Positions 7,425 through 16,035 of a stretch of 46,048 nt of DNA are shown piece after piece (position 1 is the stretch's first letter; every line of letters begins with the position of its first letter). The notes beneath the pieces were generated by a model, which saw only the letters and a program-made list of their open reading frames with translations, made no database searches and was not told where the DNA came from. Where the stretch lies: positions 1-46,048 of the forward strand of contig CAJTPH010000032.1 in assembly GCA_910578215.1 (NCBI GenBank). Direction: 5' to 3'. The position numbers and the translations under genes were made by a program. This stretch comes from an uncultured Acetatifactor sp. (GTDB taxonomy: Bacteria; Bacillota; Clostridia; Lachnospirales; Lachnospiraceae).

Positions 7425-8047
7425 TATCTGAACCTCCTTACCCTGGGAGTCTCACCATGTTCAAACCTTGCCTGCCTTGCTAAGCGATAGGCGTGTTCCG
7501 TTGCTGTAGCATTCATACTCCAAAGATAGTTGTAGTCATCGCCGAACAGATCAAAAACACCATGTTTGTCTACACCGGGATATGCCCCAAAATAATCGCC
7601 ATCGACCGTCTCGAAGTTATAAAAATTCGGCCAGTTATGGTGGTCTCGATAGGCTGCGGTCTGCAGGCAATCCAATATCTCGTCCATACTATCACCGGCG
7701 GGAATATTACCGACCACTAAAACCGCTGTCTGCGAAACACCCCATCTGTTATCCTCCGGATATCCTGCTGCATAGAAACAGTTTATCTTTTCCGCATCGG
7801 CATCGTTCATCTGACCCTTAACTTCAACATAGATATCGCAGTTCTTCTCAAAATACCCATGCTTTACAGTTACACCATGGAGCGAGAAATCCGGCAGGTA
7901 GTAAAGTCCATCACCCAGATCATAACCTTCCGGCTCATACTCCCACTCTACACCGCAGGCATCAAAGAATACGGCCCACCTCGCTTCCAGTCTTGAGCGG
8001 AAGAGGTATCCTTTGTATTCGGTCTGTATTACTTTCAATTCTCTCAT
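7424..8047 (-). CDS. Phage protein with PD-(D/E)XK nuclease-like motifs
   Basis: 207 residues. The start (YKGYLFRSRLEARWAVFFDA) is followed by EWEYEPEGYDL, LPDFSL and IYVEVKGQ. The R-S-x-x-E, P-D and E-V-K-G elements match the restriction-endonuclease-like core (E, D, ExK) seen in phage nucleases of this size. Residues after about 100 show no recognised domain. Start overlaps the DUF4406 stop by 4 bp, with GAGGTGGAG upstream; its stop overlaps the vapE-like start. Likely a small phage nuclease; the target is unknown. Confidence 0.7.
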   Translation of the reverse strand: MRELKVIQTEYKGYLFRSRLEARWAVFFDACGVEWEYEPEGYDLGDGLYYLPDFSLHGVTVKHGYFEKNCDIYVEVKGQMNDADAEKINCFYAAGYPEDNRWGVSQTAVLVVGNIPAGDSMDEILDCLQTAAYRDHHNWPNFYNFETVDGDYFGAYPGVDKHGVFDLFGDDYNYLWSMNATATEHAYRLARQARFEHGETPRVRRFR

Positions 8048-8403
8048 AAAGACTCCACCTCCTCGAATGCGCTGTTGAAATAGCGGATCGGCTGTCTGCG
8101 CTTCTTTGCCACCTCGATCTCCGTCTGCATGCCTGTGGATACGGTATCACTGAACACCCACAGTTCACTGCACTTGCCCAGAAGAACGATATCCATAAAC
8201 AGAACCAACTCACGCTCCGCAGGATCATCGTCATTTACGAATTGAGGAAACATGAGATGTGGAGCAAGCGGAATCTGTCCCTTTTCCAACGCAAATCTGC
8301 AAAACTGTCTTGCTCTCTCCATATTGCTGGGTATATCACCGGACAGCGGGCTGCAGATATAGACAAGCGGTCTGTATGTCCGGTTTTTCGGTTTATTTGA
8401 CAT
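8044..8403 (-). CDS. DUF4406/DUF7768-type phage protein (nucleoside 2-deoxyribosyltransferase-like fold)
   Basis: 119 residues from the ATG at 8403 with AAGGAGG upstream. Core motifs are VYICSPLSGD, NMERARQFCRFALEKGQIPLAPHL, then ELWVFSDTVSTGMQTEIEVAKK. These match the small Rossmann-like proteins related to nucleoside 2-deoxyribosyltransferases that are frequent in phage early regions. Catalytic activity is not established for most members. Operon position is between the sigma-like regulator and the PD-(D/E)XK-like gene. Confidence 0.72.
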   Translation of the reverse strand: MSNKPKNRTYRPLVYICSPLSGDIPSNMERARQFCRFALEKGQIPLAPHLMFPQFVNDDDPAERELVLFMDIVLLGKCSELWVFSDTVSTGMQTEIEVAKKRRQPIRYFNSAFEEVESL

Positions 8404-8468
8404 ATCAACTGCCTCCTTATAAAAAATTTGCCGAGGCTGTGCCTCCAAGAGGTAGCCCCGGCAGACAT

Positions 8469-8996
8469 TTAAATCTGACGGTTCTGCATAAACTTTTCGA
8501 TTTTCTTTGCCGCTCGGTCTAACTTGTGACTGATGTTGCTCGAATCGGCTCCAATCTGGTCGGCATAATCGTTAATGCTTACACCATCGATACGAATAGC
8601 AATGAACATCTCTGCCCAGTCAGCCTTCTTGCCACAGGCTTCTCTGACAAGCTGACAGACTGCCTCGTAGCTTTCACGTTCTTCACGGCCAAGCTCGTCC
8701 TTTTTGAAAATACGATTATCCGCCACTTCATCCATCAGCGGCTCGGAGGTATCAACCTCATCTTCTTCATCGCCCGGCTTCGCCTTAGACTCGCCGTGAT
8801 GCCGCCAGAATTTATGCCAGCAGTTATAATCCGGACGATTGAACTGCTTCTCCCATTCCTCCTGGATCAGCTTTTCTCGCTCCTCCTGCGATAATCCCTG
8901 GCTTTCAAGTGAGAGAGATACCCACAGTTCCTCCGTTGTTTCTGCGTCCAGCGTGATTGTCTGGTACTCGTTCTCGTAACGAATCTTCAGTTTCAT
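8469..8996 (-). CDS. Phage sigma-70 region 4-like regulator
   Basis: 175 residues from the ATG at 8996 (AAAGGA upstream). The N-terminal part (MKLKIRYENEYQTITLDAET) leads into a TTEELWVSLSLESQG segment, an acidic linker (GDEEDEVDTSEP), and a C-terminal helix-turn-helix: YEAVCQLVREACGKKADWAEM, VSINDYADQIGADSSNISHKLDRAAKK, ending in MQNRQI. The last part matches sigma-70 region 4-like HTH proteins of Firmicute phages and mobile elements. It is the most upstream gene of the phage-type operon in this window; no clear promoter was found upstream. Confidence 0.75.
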   Translation of the reverse strand: MKLKIRYENEYQTITLDAETTEELWVSLSLESQGLSQEEREKLIQEEWEKQFNRPDYNCWHKFWRHHGESKAKPGDEEDEVDTSEPLMDEVADNRIFKKDELGREERESYEAVCQLVREACGKKADWAEMFIAIRIDGVSINDYADQIGADSSNISHKLDRAAKKIEKFMQNRQI

Positions 8997-9323
8997 GTCT
9001 GCGTTCCTTTCCGTCCTCGACCGCGAACGATGGAACGCAGAAAGAGCCTGTGGTGAAGATGTCCACAGACTCCTGAAAATCCGAAAATGGGCGCAGAAAT
9101 CTAACGGTGGGTGCATCTTCGTTTCCGGAGCGGTCTTTATTACCGCTGCCTGAACTCTCTATGCATCCCATCGTCCTAATGGCCATCTCGGACAAATGAG
9201 ATAATATTGTGGAAAACCTTCTGGCTAATCCTTTTTGATTATCGTCTTTTTCACTTTTTAAAGAGCAACTCACCAAGTTGATCATGAAACGCTATAATCT
9301 TGGTATTTTCCTGTTTTAGAGCA
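8997..9323. other. Non-coding junction between prophage part and restriction operon
   Basis: No convincing gene. A minus-strand open frame (8905-9285) overlaps the sigma-like gene and has no recognisable domain or ribosome site, so it is not called. A small hairpin (TGTGG/CCACA, near 9050-9066) and one arm (9267-9281) of an inverted repeat whose partner lies at 9354-9368 are visible. Confidence 0.5.
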
Positions 9324-9368
9324 TAAAAAAAGGACCCCTTTCAGGGTCCAAAGTCAACTTAGTGAGTT
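9267..9368. repeat. 15-bp inverted repeat flanking the restriction-operon terminator
   Basis: Arm 9267-9281 reads AACTCACCAAGTTGA; arm 9354-9368 is its reverse complement with one mismatch (14/15). They are 72 bp apart and enclose the terminator at 9324-9350, at the exact boundary between phage genes and the restriction operon. Confidence 0.7.
9324..9350 (-). terminator. Rho-independent terminator of the restriction-modification operon
   Basis: On the minus strand GGACCC...GGGTCC (6-bp stem, loop TGAAAG) is followed by a run of T residues. It lies about 30 bp after the stop codon of the last gene of the operon. Confidence 0.85.
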
Positions 9369-9377
9369 ATCAAAATT

Positions 9378-10973
9378 TTATTCGGGGTCATCTTTTATCG
9401 TACTTCCAAGTTCTTTGATGCCTGTCTTTTGCAAAATCCCATTGAAATCCTGCAGAGAAATTCCAGGCATAAATTCAAGAATACGGATATAAGTCTTGTC
9501 TGGATCTTTATAATAATTCAGCTTGTTATTGGACTTCGCAAATATCATCTCTACGATACGGAAGCTCAGTTTCAAGCCGACACATATAGCCATCAAAACA
9601 TCCGTACCCATATTGTTGTACTTATCGTTCTTTATTTTGCCGTGGTAATTCTTGTGCAGACCTGTGTTGTCATGAAAGGTTTCAGGATATGTCCATTTTC
9701 TCCTCTCCATCAAAAACCATAAGCATTGGCAGAGTGTAGTTGTCGGATCGCTCAGTCGTTTTACCAGTTCAATCTCCTCGTTTGTATCGTAGGAGAGAAT
9801 ATGGTCTCGAAATGCAGAGTACACATCATCCGCTTCGTATTGAAAATTCGCCTGATACTTCGGGTGGAAGGTCAGCATACGCTGATCGATTCCTTCAACC
9901 TTGTGCAGGACAGCAAAACCTAAAAAGTCCTTTTGTATATTCCGATAGGTAGTATATTTCTGCTCATGAATGTTGATAACACACTGTGCCAAGTTCTTCT
10001 TTGCTCTGGCCGTCAGATGCAGACCGTCTTCCTTGGCAATTATGTATTTCTCTTCAGCAAGTACAAAATATCCATCGGCGAATACAAACTGACCACCACT
10101 GACCCATTCCCGCAGAGAGGAATCGAAATTCATTAACTGATATGCTTCAACAGGAGTGAGGGCTACCAGTTCCTTACTGTTGTTGATTTCAGAAAAAACG
10201 GCATCAAAATCATCAAAATTAGATATTCGACCGAGCAGGCTGACTTCAATCAAACGATATTTTACTGATACCCGTGATACAATAAAAAATGTACTCAAAT
10301 CCTCAACCAAAGTATCGCAGGATGGTATGATATCGTTTTGCGGATTCTGATAACTTTCGATCAGTTCAAGAGCCTTTTTCTTAAACATCTCAAAGGGCAT
10401 CAGCACTCTTGGCGCTAACCTGTGTGCCTGCCATTCTAGCCACTTTACCTCGTTTTCCTTGGTCTTTTTCCCTTCTGGAGGCTCGTAGAAAGTTTCCGAT
10501 TGACGGCACATAATTGGATAAAGTTTCTCTGATGCCGCTGCGTTTTTCACCGACAAAATTTCAAAGAATATTTTATCTTTCTCCCAATGGAGAGCTTCAT
10601 GTATGAGTGTATTTCGTTTAGCACCCTCTCCATACATCGCCTCGGAATCAGGATCAATCAGAATCGTTCCGGCCGGGAAGGATACAGCTTCAGATGTGCC
10701 TTGTTCGTGATTATAAACCTCAACCTCTCCATCAAGAAGCAGGCAGCATCCGAAAACATCCAAATTTCGTGACAAGGATACTTCTTGAACAGTCAGTTCT
10801 GCTTTCTGCAATATTTCATCAACCGGCAGCGGCATTGGCGTTTCCAAAGCCTCTTTACAATGCCTTGCCAGATATTTAGTCGCATAGTCCTCAAGGCGGT
10901 TCTTTCCAAGAATCAAGGCCCCGGTTTTCTTGTTTATATCAAAGATATCGCTCGATGTCGGCTTGTTCGTCAT
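9378..10973 (-). CDS. ImmA/IrrE-family metallopeptidase with C-terminal HTH-like region
   Basis: 531 residues from the ATG at 10973 (AAGGAG upstream), overlapping the preceding gene by 35 bp. The zinc-peptidase motif is HEALHW (H125-E-x-x-H129), followed by EWQAHRLAPRVLMP (near 184-197), the ImmA/IrrE signature with the third ligand region. Residues about 240-420 are unassigned. The last part (about 415-490: LCQCLWFLMERRKWTYPETF, TGLHKNYHGKIKN, LMAICVGLKLSFRIVEMIF) reads like an XRE-type helix-turn-helix, placed after the peptidase instead of before it. ImmA/IrrE proteins cleave repressors under stress, so a regulatory role in the island is plausible. Target unknown. Confidence 0.8.
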   Translation of the reverse strand: MTNKPTSSDIFDINKKTGALILGKNRLEDYATKYLARHCKEALETPMPLPVDEILQKAELTVQEVSLSRNLDVFGCCLLLDGEVEVYNHEQGTSEAVSFPAGTILIDPDSEAMYGEGAKRNTLIHEALHWEKDKIFFEILSVKNAAASEKLYPIMCRQSETFYEPPEGKKTKENEVKWLEWQAHRLAPRVLMPFEMFKKKALELIESYQNPQNDIIPSCDTLVEDLSTFFIVSRVSVKYRLIEVSLLGRISNFDDFDAVFSEINNSKELVALTPVEAYQLMNFDSSLREWVSGGQFVFADGYFVLAEEKYIIAKEDGLHLTARAKKNLAQCVINIHEQKYTTYRNIQKDFLGFAVLHKVEGIDQRMLTFHPKYQANFQYEADDVYSAFRDHILSYDTNEEIELVKRLSDPTTTLCQCLWFLMERRKWTYPETFHDNTGLHKNYHGKIKNDKYNNMGTDVLMAICVGLKLSFRIVEMIFAKSNNKLNYYKDPDKTYIRILEFMPGISLQDFNGILQKTGIKELGSTIKDDPE

Positions 10974-11697
10974 CCGTATCTCCTTTATCCATATAATCCA
11001 GCGGCATAGTAACCAGCAGTTTCTTTGCTTCTCGCCATGTGGGGAAACACTCCTCAACCAGCACATTAAACCTGTGTGTATGGTTCTTTTCCAGCAAATG
11101 CACCAGTTCGTGAATCACCACATATTCGAGGCACTCCATCGGTTTTTTTGCAAGTTGGAGGTTGATCCATATCCTGCGTTTTTCGATATTGCAAGTACCC
11201 CATCTGGTTCTCATGTTTTTTATGCGGAACTCATCTGCATGAACGCCTGCCTTTTTTTCGCATCCGATTACCATAGATTCAAGCACACGCTTTAATTCCT
11301 GTCTGTACCACTCAGTAAGTAGCCTTTCTCTTGTTTCAATACCTGCTCCCGCCGGCACAGTCATGATAATCTTGGTTGGCGTTTTTACTACCTTGTGCTG
11401 TGTTCCCTCATACACCACCTGCAGACGATAGAGCTTACCCCACAAATAGTGGGATTCACCTGACACGTACTCTCGTTTACTCTGCCTTTCCTGCGAGAGC
11501 ATTCTGTCCCTGACCTTTGTGATCTCCGGGAGTTTCTTGAGGACGAACAATTTAATGTCCTCGTCCGATAGTTCCGTTGGCGTGCTTACCGTTACATTTC
11601 CTTCCGGCGGATTAACACGGATATAGAGATTTTTTAGATTTTTCTTTCTAATAACCTCTATCAGTAATCCGCCGATTGTCATTTCCTCATTATGCAT
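10939..11697 (-). CDS. YgjP/DUF45-type (SprT-like) metallopeptidase
   Basis: 252 residues. The zinc site is HELVHLLEKNHTHRF (H196-E197-x-x-H200, third ligand in NHTHRF), preceded by the family's RTRWGTCN and RIWINLQLAKKP segments. The N-terminal part has the beta-rich start (LYIRVNPPEGNVTVSTP) typical of YgjP/DUF45 proteins. This family is often encoded with type I restriction systems; the role there is not settled. The start overlaps the hsdR stop by 8 bp and the gene runs into the ImmA/IrrE gene, so the five genes are translationally linked. Confidence 0.88.
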   Translation of the reverse strand: MHNEEMTIGGLLIEVIRKKNLKNLYIRVNPPEGNVTVSTPTELSDEDIKLFVLKKLPEITKVRDRMLSQERQSKREYVSGESHYLWGKLYRLQVVYEGTQHKVVKTPTKIIMTVPAGAGIETRERLLTEWYRQELKRVLESMVIGCEKKAGVHADEFRIKNMRTRWGTCNIEKRRIWINLQLAKKPMECLEYVVIHELVHLLEKNHTHRFNVLVEECFPTWREAKKLLVTMPLDYMDKGDTDDEQADIERYL

Positions 11698-14600
11698 CGT
11701 ATTCTTCCTGCCTTTGTGCTATATCGAAGACGTTGTTAGTTTCCTCGGTGGCTCGGTCTTCGGTATATCTATGAAGCAATAATTTTTTATAAATAGCAAG
11801 TCTAATACGCTGCTGTTTTTGAAAATTTCTTTTCCAATCCGGCTGTATGGAAACACGAATCGCACCGTCCACATCAATAGTCAATTCGACATTTTCTTCA
11901 AAATAATCGTAGAGTGCGCGTCTCGCTGCACTGTCCTTGATTTCATCGGGATAACTGCCGTTCGTCTCCGGGTGAATGATTGCTTCAGCCAGTTCCACAA
12001 CCTGGCGCAGATATTCCTCATAACTCATTGCCTCAACTTTGCGCTGCATAATGATTTTTTTGAGCATCTCCGACAGCTTACCATAATACACACTGTTGGA
12101 ACTCATCTTCTTTACGATCTCATGCTGCAGGTTGTTGTCAATCGTTTCTGCTTTTGCCTTATTATTACCCGGCAAATCTTTTACCAAGTCAACGGGCGTG
12201 GTAGTCTTGCCTTGGAGAAGCAGCTCCACAATAGACATATTTCCAAGTTCGCTGATAACTCTGGTATCCTCAGCACGAATGTATGTATCAAGGATATAGC
12301 GCATATCCACCTCATAGGGTTTGAGGTCAATATAGTCGCAACTTGCCAGTTTTATCATTTCCTTGATTTTATTGTAACCGGAAATCTCACCACGCAAATG
12401 GTTGACATCATCCTCAGTATAGCTATAGTCAGCAACAAGACGATCACAGCAGTTTGCAAATGAACGAGAAAGAGAGGCTGTCAGCGCATAGAGGGTGTCC
12501 CTCCGTGCCGTCTTCGCATCATCCTCGCTGTCCTCGCCGCAGAAATACTCAATAAAATCGGTATCAGCTTGCGGAGCGGGTACATTTTCAATCAATGCCT
12601 CCAACGATGTGAGCGTTCCTTCCAGTTCGGACTTTGCTTCATCATAGCGGTTCTTGATAAGCCCTTCGACATCTTCCTTGTCGAAGCCGTCAAAAGCCTC
12701 GGAAGTGTAATCGGCAACGGCAAGCTGGACATTACGGAACAAGTCCATATAGTCCACAATGTATCCATAATCCTTGTCCTCTCCGTCAGGACGATTAACG
12801 CGGCAAATAGCCTGGAATAAATCATGGTCACGCATGGATTTATCAATATACAGATAAGTCGCGCTCGGAGCGTCAAAGCCTGTCAGCAACTTGTCCACCA
12901 CAATCAGCAGTTTCATCTGAGCAGGCGCATCCTTGAACTGTTCCTTGGCTTCTTTTTCGAACTCGACCAGTTTTTTGCCACCAAGCATCTGTTCGTAAAT
13001 TTTCTTTTTGTATTCTTCCTCGCTCTCCTGTGAGAGGTCAGTGGTAGCCGTTCTGACACTCTGCGTGGTTGGCTCATAGGAAGTCACGATGGCACATTTG
13101 GTAAAACCCATGCTCATAAAGATTTCCCAATACTTGCAGGCTTCATAAATACTGCCTGCCACGAGCATGGCTGTTCCACGGTCATCTTTGAGCCTCGGCT
13201 TCAGACTCATATCGAATACGATATCAGAAGCAATTTTCTCCAATCTTTGCTTTGAACTGTACAATTTATTGATAGAAGTCCAACTCTGCTTCAACTGCAG
13301 TTTCGCTCGTTCAGTCAAGCCCTTCGTTTTCTGTTCAAACCACAAATCGACCTTATCCTGACTGGACAAATCCTGATTCACGTCTCTCGCTTCATAGCGC
13401 AGATCGAGAACGACACCGTCCGCCACACCTTCATCAAATTTATAGGTGTGGATGTATGTGCCAAAAGTCTCAATGCTGGATTTCTTATCGGTCTTCAGAA
13501 GCGGAGTCCCTGTAAAACCGATCAGAATGGCATCCGGCATCAACACCTTTACTGCCTCATGTAACTTGCCGGAATTGGTTCGATGGCATTCATCTATAAA
13601 AGCAATAATATTGCCCTTCGCTTTGAAATCCTTTGGCAGGTCTTTGAGCAGTTCCTTACGGTACTGGTCTATGTCCGACTGGCTGCCAGCGTTATGACCA
13701 TACTTGTGAATGAGGGAGCAGATAATTGAATCCTCATTTTTATCCAAGATAGAGCGCAGGTCGGCACAGCTTTTTGCTCTGCGTACCTTTTCATCCACAT
13801 CAATAAAAAGACTCTCTATCTGATCATCTAATTCATCCCGGTCGGTAATGATAACCACACGGCTGTCCGTGATATTCTCAATAATCCATTTTGTGAGCCA
13901 CACCATGATAAGCGATTTGCCGGAGCCCTGCGTGTTCCAGATAATACCGCCCTCGCCGTCCTGGATGCGCTTGCGGGCAGCGATATTGGCAAAGTACTGA
14001 TTGTGCCTCGCCACTTTCTTTATACCCGCATCATAAATCACAAAGTCGTGTATGAGAGAGAGAAACCGTTTCTTTTGACAGAGAGACACCACTCCATCAC
14101 GGAGATGGTTGGTCTCTGTGACCTGTAACAGTTTGATTTCCGTAGACAGATCATCGGTCGCTTTCTGATCCTCTTTCCACTGATAAAAGTATTTTTCTTT
14201 TGTCTCAGTAGTCCCGTAGAACAGACCTTGAGCTTCATTTCCAGCAAATAAAAGTTGCGATGTAGAAAAGAAACCCAGTATATTTTCTTTTTTCTGATTC
14301 TGTAAAAGCTGACGGATACCTTTTCCGGCACTGACATAGGAACTCTTCAGTTCAAAAATACCGAAAGCGATACCGTTGATATAAAGCACCACATCAGGGC
14401 GCTTTCTCGTCACCTTGTCAAAGCGCAGGACTGATACCTCTTCGGCTACGAGGAAGTCGTTCTTGTCGATATCTTCCCAATCAATATAGTGGACAGTCTG
14501 GCGATGACCGCTTGCATCTTTTACTCCCTGTCTACCGTAACGGAGAAGGGAGTATACACTGCGATTAATTTGATAAAGCGTGTCGGATTGGTTATTGACC

Positions 14601-14800
14601 TTGCCCACAAGTTCGCTAACAGCAGTCTTGATCTGGTCATCAGAATAGCCGCGCTTTTTCAGATTTGCTTCCAGCAGTTCTTCCTTCACGGGCGTATTGT
14701 CGATGTCCTCAAGGTTGCCAAGGTATGTATAGCCCAAATCATCAACGAGCCAATGCAGGACTCTGTTTTGCAATTTTTTCTCAGCATCTACTGTTGCCAT
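11690..14800 (-). CDS. hsdR: Type I restriction enzyme, restriction (R) subunit
   Basis: 1036 residues, normal size for HsdR. The N-terminal endonuclease domain has D136 in RPDVVLYING and the E-L-K triad (FELKSS, 149-154). The translocase motor has Walker A TQGSGKS (290-296), IIDR-like VVIITDRDELDDQI, Walker B FIDECHRTNSG (DECH 403-406), GFTGTPLL, and a second RecA lobe with LLTGFDAPSATYLYIDK and ICRVNRP. It translocates DNA and cleaves unmodified DNA together with HsdM and HsdS. The start overlaps the hsdS stop by 13 bp. All catalytic motifs appear intact. Confidence 0.95.
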   Translation of the reverse strand: MATVDAEKKLQNRVLHWLVDDLGYTYLGNLEDIDNTPVKEELLEANLKKRGYSDDQIKTAVSELVGKVNNQSDTLYQINRSVYSLLRYGRQGVKDASGHRQTVHYIDWEDIDKNDFLVAEEVSVLRFDKVTRKRPDVVLYINGIAFGIFELKSSYVSAGKGIRQLLQNQKKENILGFFSTSQLLFAGNEAQGLFYGTTETKEKYFYQWKEDQKATDDLSTEIKLLQVTETNHLRDGVVSLCQKKRFLSLIHDFVIYDAGIKKVARHNQYFANIAARKRIQDGEGGIIWNTQGSGKSLIMVWLTKWIIENITDSRVVIITDRDELDDQIESLFIDVDEKVRRAKSCADLRSILDKNEDSIICSLIHKYGHNAGSQSDIDQYRKELLKDLPKDFKAKGNIIAFIDECHRTNSGKLHEAVKVLMPDAILIGFTGTPLLKTDKKSSIETFGTYIHTYKFDEGVADGVVLDLRYEARDVNQDLSSQDKVDLWFEQKTKGLTERAKLQLKQSWTSINKLYSSKQRLEKIASDIVFDMSLKPRLKDDRGTAMLVAGSIYEACKYWEIFMSMGFTKCAIVTSYEPTTQSVRTATTDLSQESEEEYKKKIYEQMLGGKKLVEFEKEAKEQFKDAPAQMKLLIVVDKLLTGFDAPSATYLYIDKSMRDHDLFQAICRVNRPDGEDKDYGYIVDYMDLFRNVQLAVADYTSEAFDGFDKEDVEGLIKNRYDEAKSELEGTLTSLEALIENVPAPQADTDFIEYFCGEDSEDDAKTARRDTLYALTASLSRSFANCCDRLVADYSYTEDDVNHLRGEISGYNKIKEMIKLASCDYIDLKPYEVDMRYILDTYIRAEDTRVISELGNMSIVELLLQGKTTTPVDLVKDLPGNNKAKAETIDNNLQHEIVKKMSSNSVYYGKLSEMLKKIIMQRKVEAMSYEEYLRQVVELAEAIIHPETNGSYPDEIKDSAARRALYDYFEENVELTIDVDGAIRVSIQPDWKRNFQKQQRIRLAIYKKLLLHRYTEDRATEETNNVFDIAQRQEEYDA

Positions 14801-16035
14801 CTTACCCCTCCTTGTACACTCAGGCGAACACGACCAGTCAGCAAGTCGTCCATTGCGCCTTCTCTGATTTGAATCATTTTATCCCGTTCGGTTTCCAGTG
14901 CTTCAATTTCTTCGTCCATTGCGGTTAGAACTTTAGCGATTTCGTCTTGCTCCTTTTTGTCTGTTGGAATCTCAAATTCAAAGTTCTTTAAATCCTTCTG
15001 ATACAGATGCTTTATTGTAGAGCCTGCTGAAAGGGTATCAATAAACTCCTTAAACACAGACGAAGACAAAACTCTGAATAGGAAAGTCGGCAACAATCTA
15101 TCATTCGTTCTAAACACAAATACACCGCTGTTGAGCGTTGCTGGTTTGCTAAGTTTAGGAACAATTGCGACCTTGCCGATGGTCCCGTCTTTCGTAACAA
15201 GTACATCGTTTGCCGCTACTTGAATATTTGCATCCATATCATAACGTTCTTTGGATACATACCAAATGTTATCAAGGCTGACTGTTCCACGATGAAAATC
15301 AGTGCCACCAATCAGATAACTATAGCCGCTGCGCAAATACTCGTGTTTTTTCAATCCCTGCCAGCCAATGCGCGCCTTTGGAGTGATGACCTGATTAAAG
15401 GATACCTTTGTCCATTCGTCATGAACTCCATTAAGGCGTGATCTTTGACATATCAAATCCTCTAACGCACCATCACGGATACCGCGTTTCTTCTCAATCA
15501 ACTCGGCAAGGTCATCGATGTAGGTATCAAACTGCGAAAGCACCTTGGTGATTTTCTCTTGTTCGGGTAGTGAGGGAAGGTATACCTTAACCTTCTTGAC
15601 TACTTCCTTATTCAGATTTTGAACGCCGCTCCCAGCTGCAAATGCCTTGTATTGTTTCTGTACAAAAGATGAAGACAGCAAATAGTACAGAAACTCATCG
15701 TTTGCCTCAGATTGGAAATCGTATAAACGAAGCCATCCATCGTGAATGCACCCATCGATATTTAATATGTACGGTCTTCCGAAACTCATTGAGTTGGAAA
15801 GGATAAAATCTCCGGGATATACGCTTACAGAATGAGCTGCCCCTTGCGGAGTTATTTTCTCTGCCGTAGAAGTAATGTATTTTCCGTATCTCGGAGCATC
15901 GCCGATTTTAATCCAATTCACTCCATCTGTGCTTGATGTCAGATAGCTTTCAATTGGACGTGGTGATGCTCCGCGCTTTATCTTCATGAAGTCATTGAAC
16001 AGCTTCTCTGTCCATTCCTGCGGATAAGTCACCAT
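14788..16035 (-). CDS. hsdS: Type I restriction-modification specificity (S) subunit
   Basis: 415 residues with two target-recognition domains (about 5-150 and 205-355) each followed by a conserved helical region. The two conserved regions are visibly related: LPEQEKITKVLSQFDTYIDD...RGIRDGALEDL and KKEQDEIAKVLTAMDEEIEA...IREGAMDDLL. This gives the usual pseudo-symmetric HsdS that recognises a two-part DNA target. The start overlaps the hsdM stop by 7 bp. Only one hsdS is present in the window, and no recombinase or silent hsdS cassette was seen nearby, so phase-variable shuffling is not suggested. Confidence 0.93.
   Translation of the reverse strand: MVTYPQEWTEKLFNDFMKIKRGASPRPIESYLTSSTDGVNWIKIGDAPRYGKYITSTAEKITPQGAAHSVSVYPGDFILSNSMSFGRPYILNIDGCIHDGWLRLYDFQSEANDEFLYYLLSSSFVQKQYKAFAAGSGVQNLNKEVVKKVKVYLPSLPEQEKITKVLSQFDTYIDDLAELIEKKRGIRDGALEDLICQRSRLNGVHDEWTKVSFNQVITPKARIGWQGLKKHEYLRSGYSYLIGGTDFHRGTVSLDNIWYVSKERYDMDANIQVAANDVLVTKDGTIGKVAIVPKLSKPATLNSGVFVFRTNDRLLPTFLFRVLSSSVFKEFIDTLSAGSTIKHLYQKDLKNFEFEIPTDKKEQDEIAKVLTAMDEEIEALETERDKMIQIREGAMDDLLTGRVRLSVQGGVRWQQ

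Noticed and set aside
1..9116. Complete, inducible prophage
   Set aside because: Only the replication-to-terminase part is visible and the integrase/repressor side is missing to the right. The left side is outside the window.
8905..9285. A 126-codon minus-strand open frame overlapping the sigma-like gene
   Set aside because: No recognisable domain, no ribosome site, and it overlaps the better supported reading frame out of phase.
14788..16035. Phase-variable hsdS shuffling system
   Set aside because: Only one hsdS gene and no recombinase or inverted silent hsdS cassette are present.
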